Source of the DNA: Paenibacillus_AQ nitricinens
Lineage (GTDB): Bacteria; Bacillota; Bacilli; Paenibacillales; Paenibacillaceae
Direction: 5' to 3'
Length of the DNA stretch: 64,000 bases
Assembly (NCBI RefSeq): GCF_052056485.1
Contig: NZ_CP183948.1
Coordinates: forward strand, 4,712,001-4,776,000
Under the pieces are notes generated by a model. That model saw only the letters and a list, made by a program, of their open reading frames with translations. It made no database searches and was not told the DNA's origin. Below are positions 63,856 through 64,000 of the stretch, piece after piece; the first letter of the stretch is position 1, and each line of letters begins with the position of its first letter. The translations under genes were made by a program, and so were the position numbers.

Positions 63856-64000
63856 TCATTTAAAGTTTTCAATTGTTCCGTTATTAATTCTTTTCAGCAG
63901 GACATGAAATGCCTTATTGTCTTCACTCATAATTTCACTTAACTCTCTATTCGACATTTGTTCATATTCTTTAATTTCCTCATCGTTAAAATCAATCACT
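63856..64000 (-). CDS. Hypothetical protein, C-terminal part (runs off right edge)
   Basis: An open frame on the minus strand enters from the right edge and stops at 63856. The visible 47 residues include E-E-I-K-E-Y-E-Q-M-S-N-R-E-L-S. No identification. Confidence 0.5.
   Translation of the reverse strand, partial: VIDFNDEEIKEYEQMSNRELSEIMSEDNKAFHVLLKRINNGTIENFK

Noticed and set aside
1..64000. tRNA, rRNA genes and CRISPR arrays
   Set aside because: None was recognised on reading through the window; no cloverleaf-like or regularly spaced repeat arrays were seen.

Overview
The window looks like a chromosomal segment of a spore-forming Paenibacillus-type Firmicute. The evidence is the spoIIAA (start only), dacF, drm, xerD, DUF4227, fur, spoIIM, nudF/mciZ order, which resembles the Bacillus subtilis spoIIA-to-spoIIM neighbourhood, plus an Sda-type sporulation checkpoint gene, a giant SLH-domain surface protein, a copper-amine-oxidase-type stalk-domain protein and an Agr-like peptide locus. 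All assignments come from reading the sequence and recognising families; no search was run.

Region 1 (1-24.6 kb) is core genome. It holds cell-wall and sporulation genes (dacF, spoIIM), nucleoside salvage (pdp, punA, drm, later tdk), the Xer recombinase, Fur, an EndoQ-like nuclease, the ADP-ribose pyrophosphatase NudF with a divergent mciZ, an M20 peptidase, a Prli42-like miniprotein, lipB, the branched-chain 2-oxoacid dehydrogenase genes (lpdV-bkdAA-bkdAB-bkdB) and a heterodimeric ABC exporter. LipB and the lipoate-dependent Bkd complex form a coherent set.

Region 2 (24.7-40.1 kb) is more strain-variable. It holds an Agr-like locus (membrane protein, AgrB, cysteine-free AgrD-like peptide, LytTR protein), sda, an XRE regulator, a 2151-residue exported NAGPA/metallophosphatase/SLH protein, a LysR/SDR divergent pair, a MazG-like protein, a stalk-domain protein and an ABC-F ATPase.

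Region 3 (40.1-64 kb) is visibly AT-rich accessory DNA. It begins with a complete IS3-family element with an A6G frameshift site. It then carries a decayed 3' fragment of spo0A, a reverse transcriptase/SLATT membrane-protein pair, a three-gene RES/sce7725/sce7726 module, an IS256-family element with an 8-bp target duplication, and remnants of tandem tyrosine recombinases. Next come a CoiA-like protein and a serine recombinase with a row of TGTCA sites. The right end is phage/plasmid-like: a primase-like gene split into three reading frames, an HNH-like protein, a small XRE repressor with two palindromic operators, a cyclic-phosphate-processing receiver-like protein and many small unknown genes. 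The two most plausible new or little-studied systems are the RT-SLATT pair and the RES-sce7725-sce7726 module.
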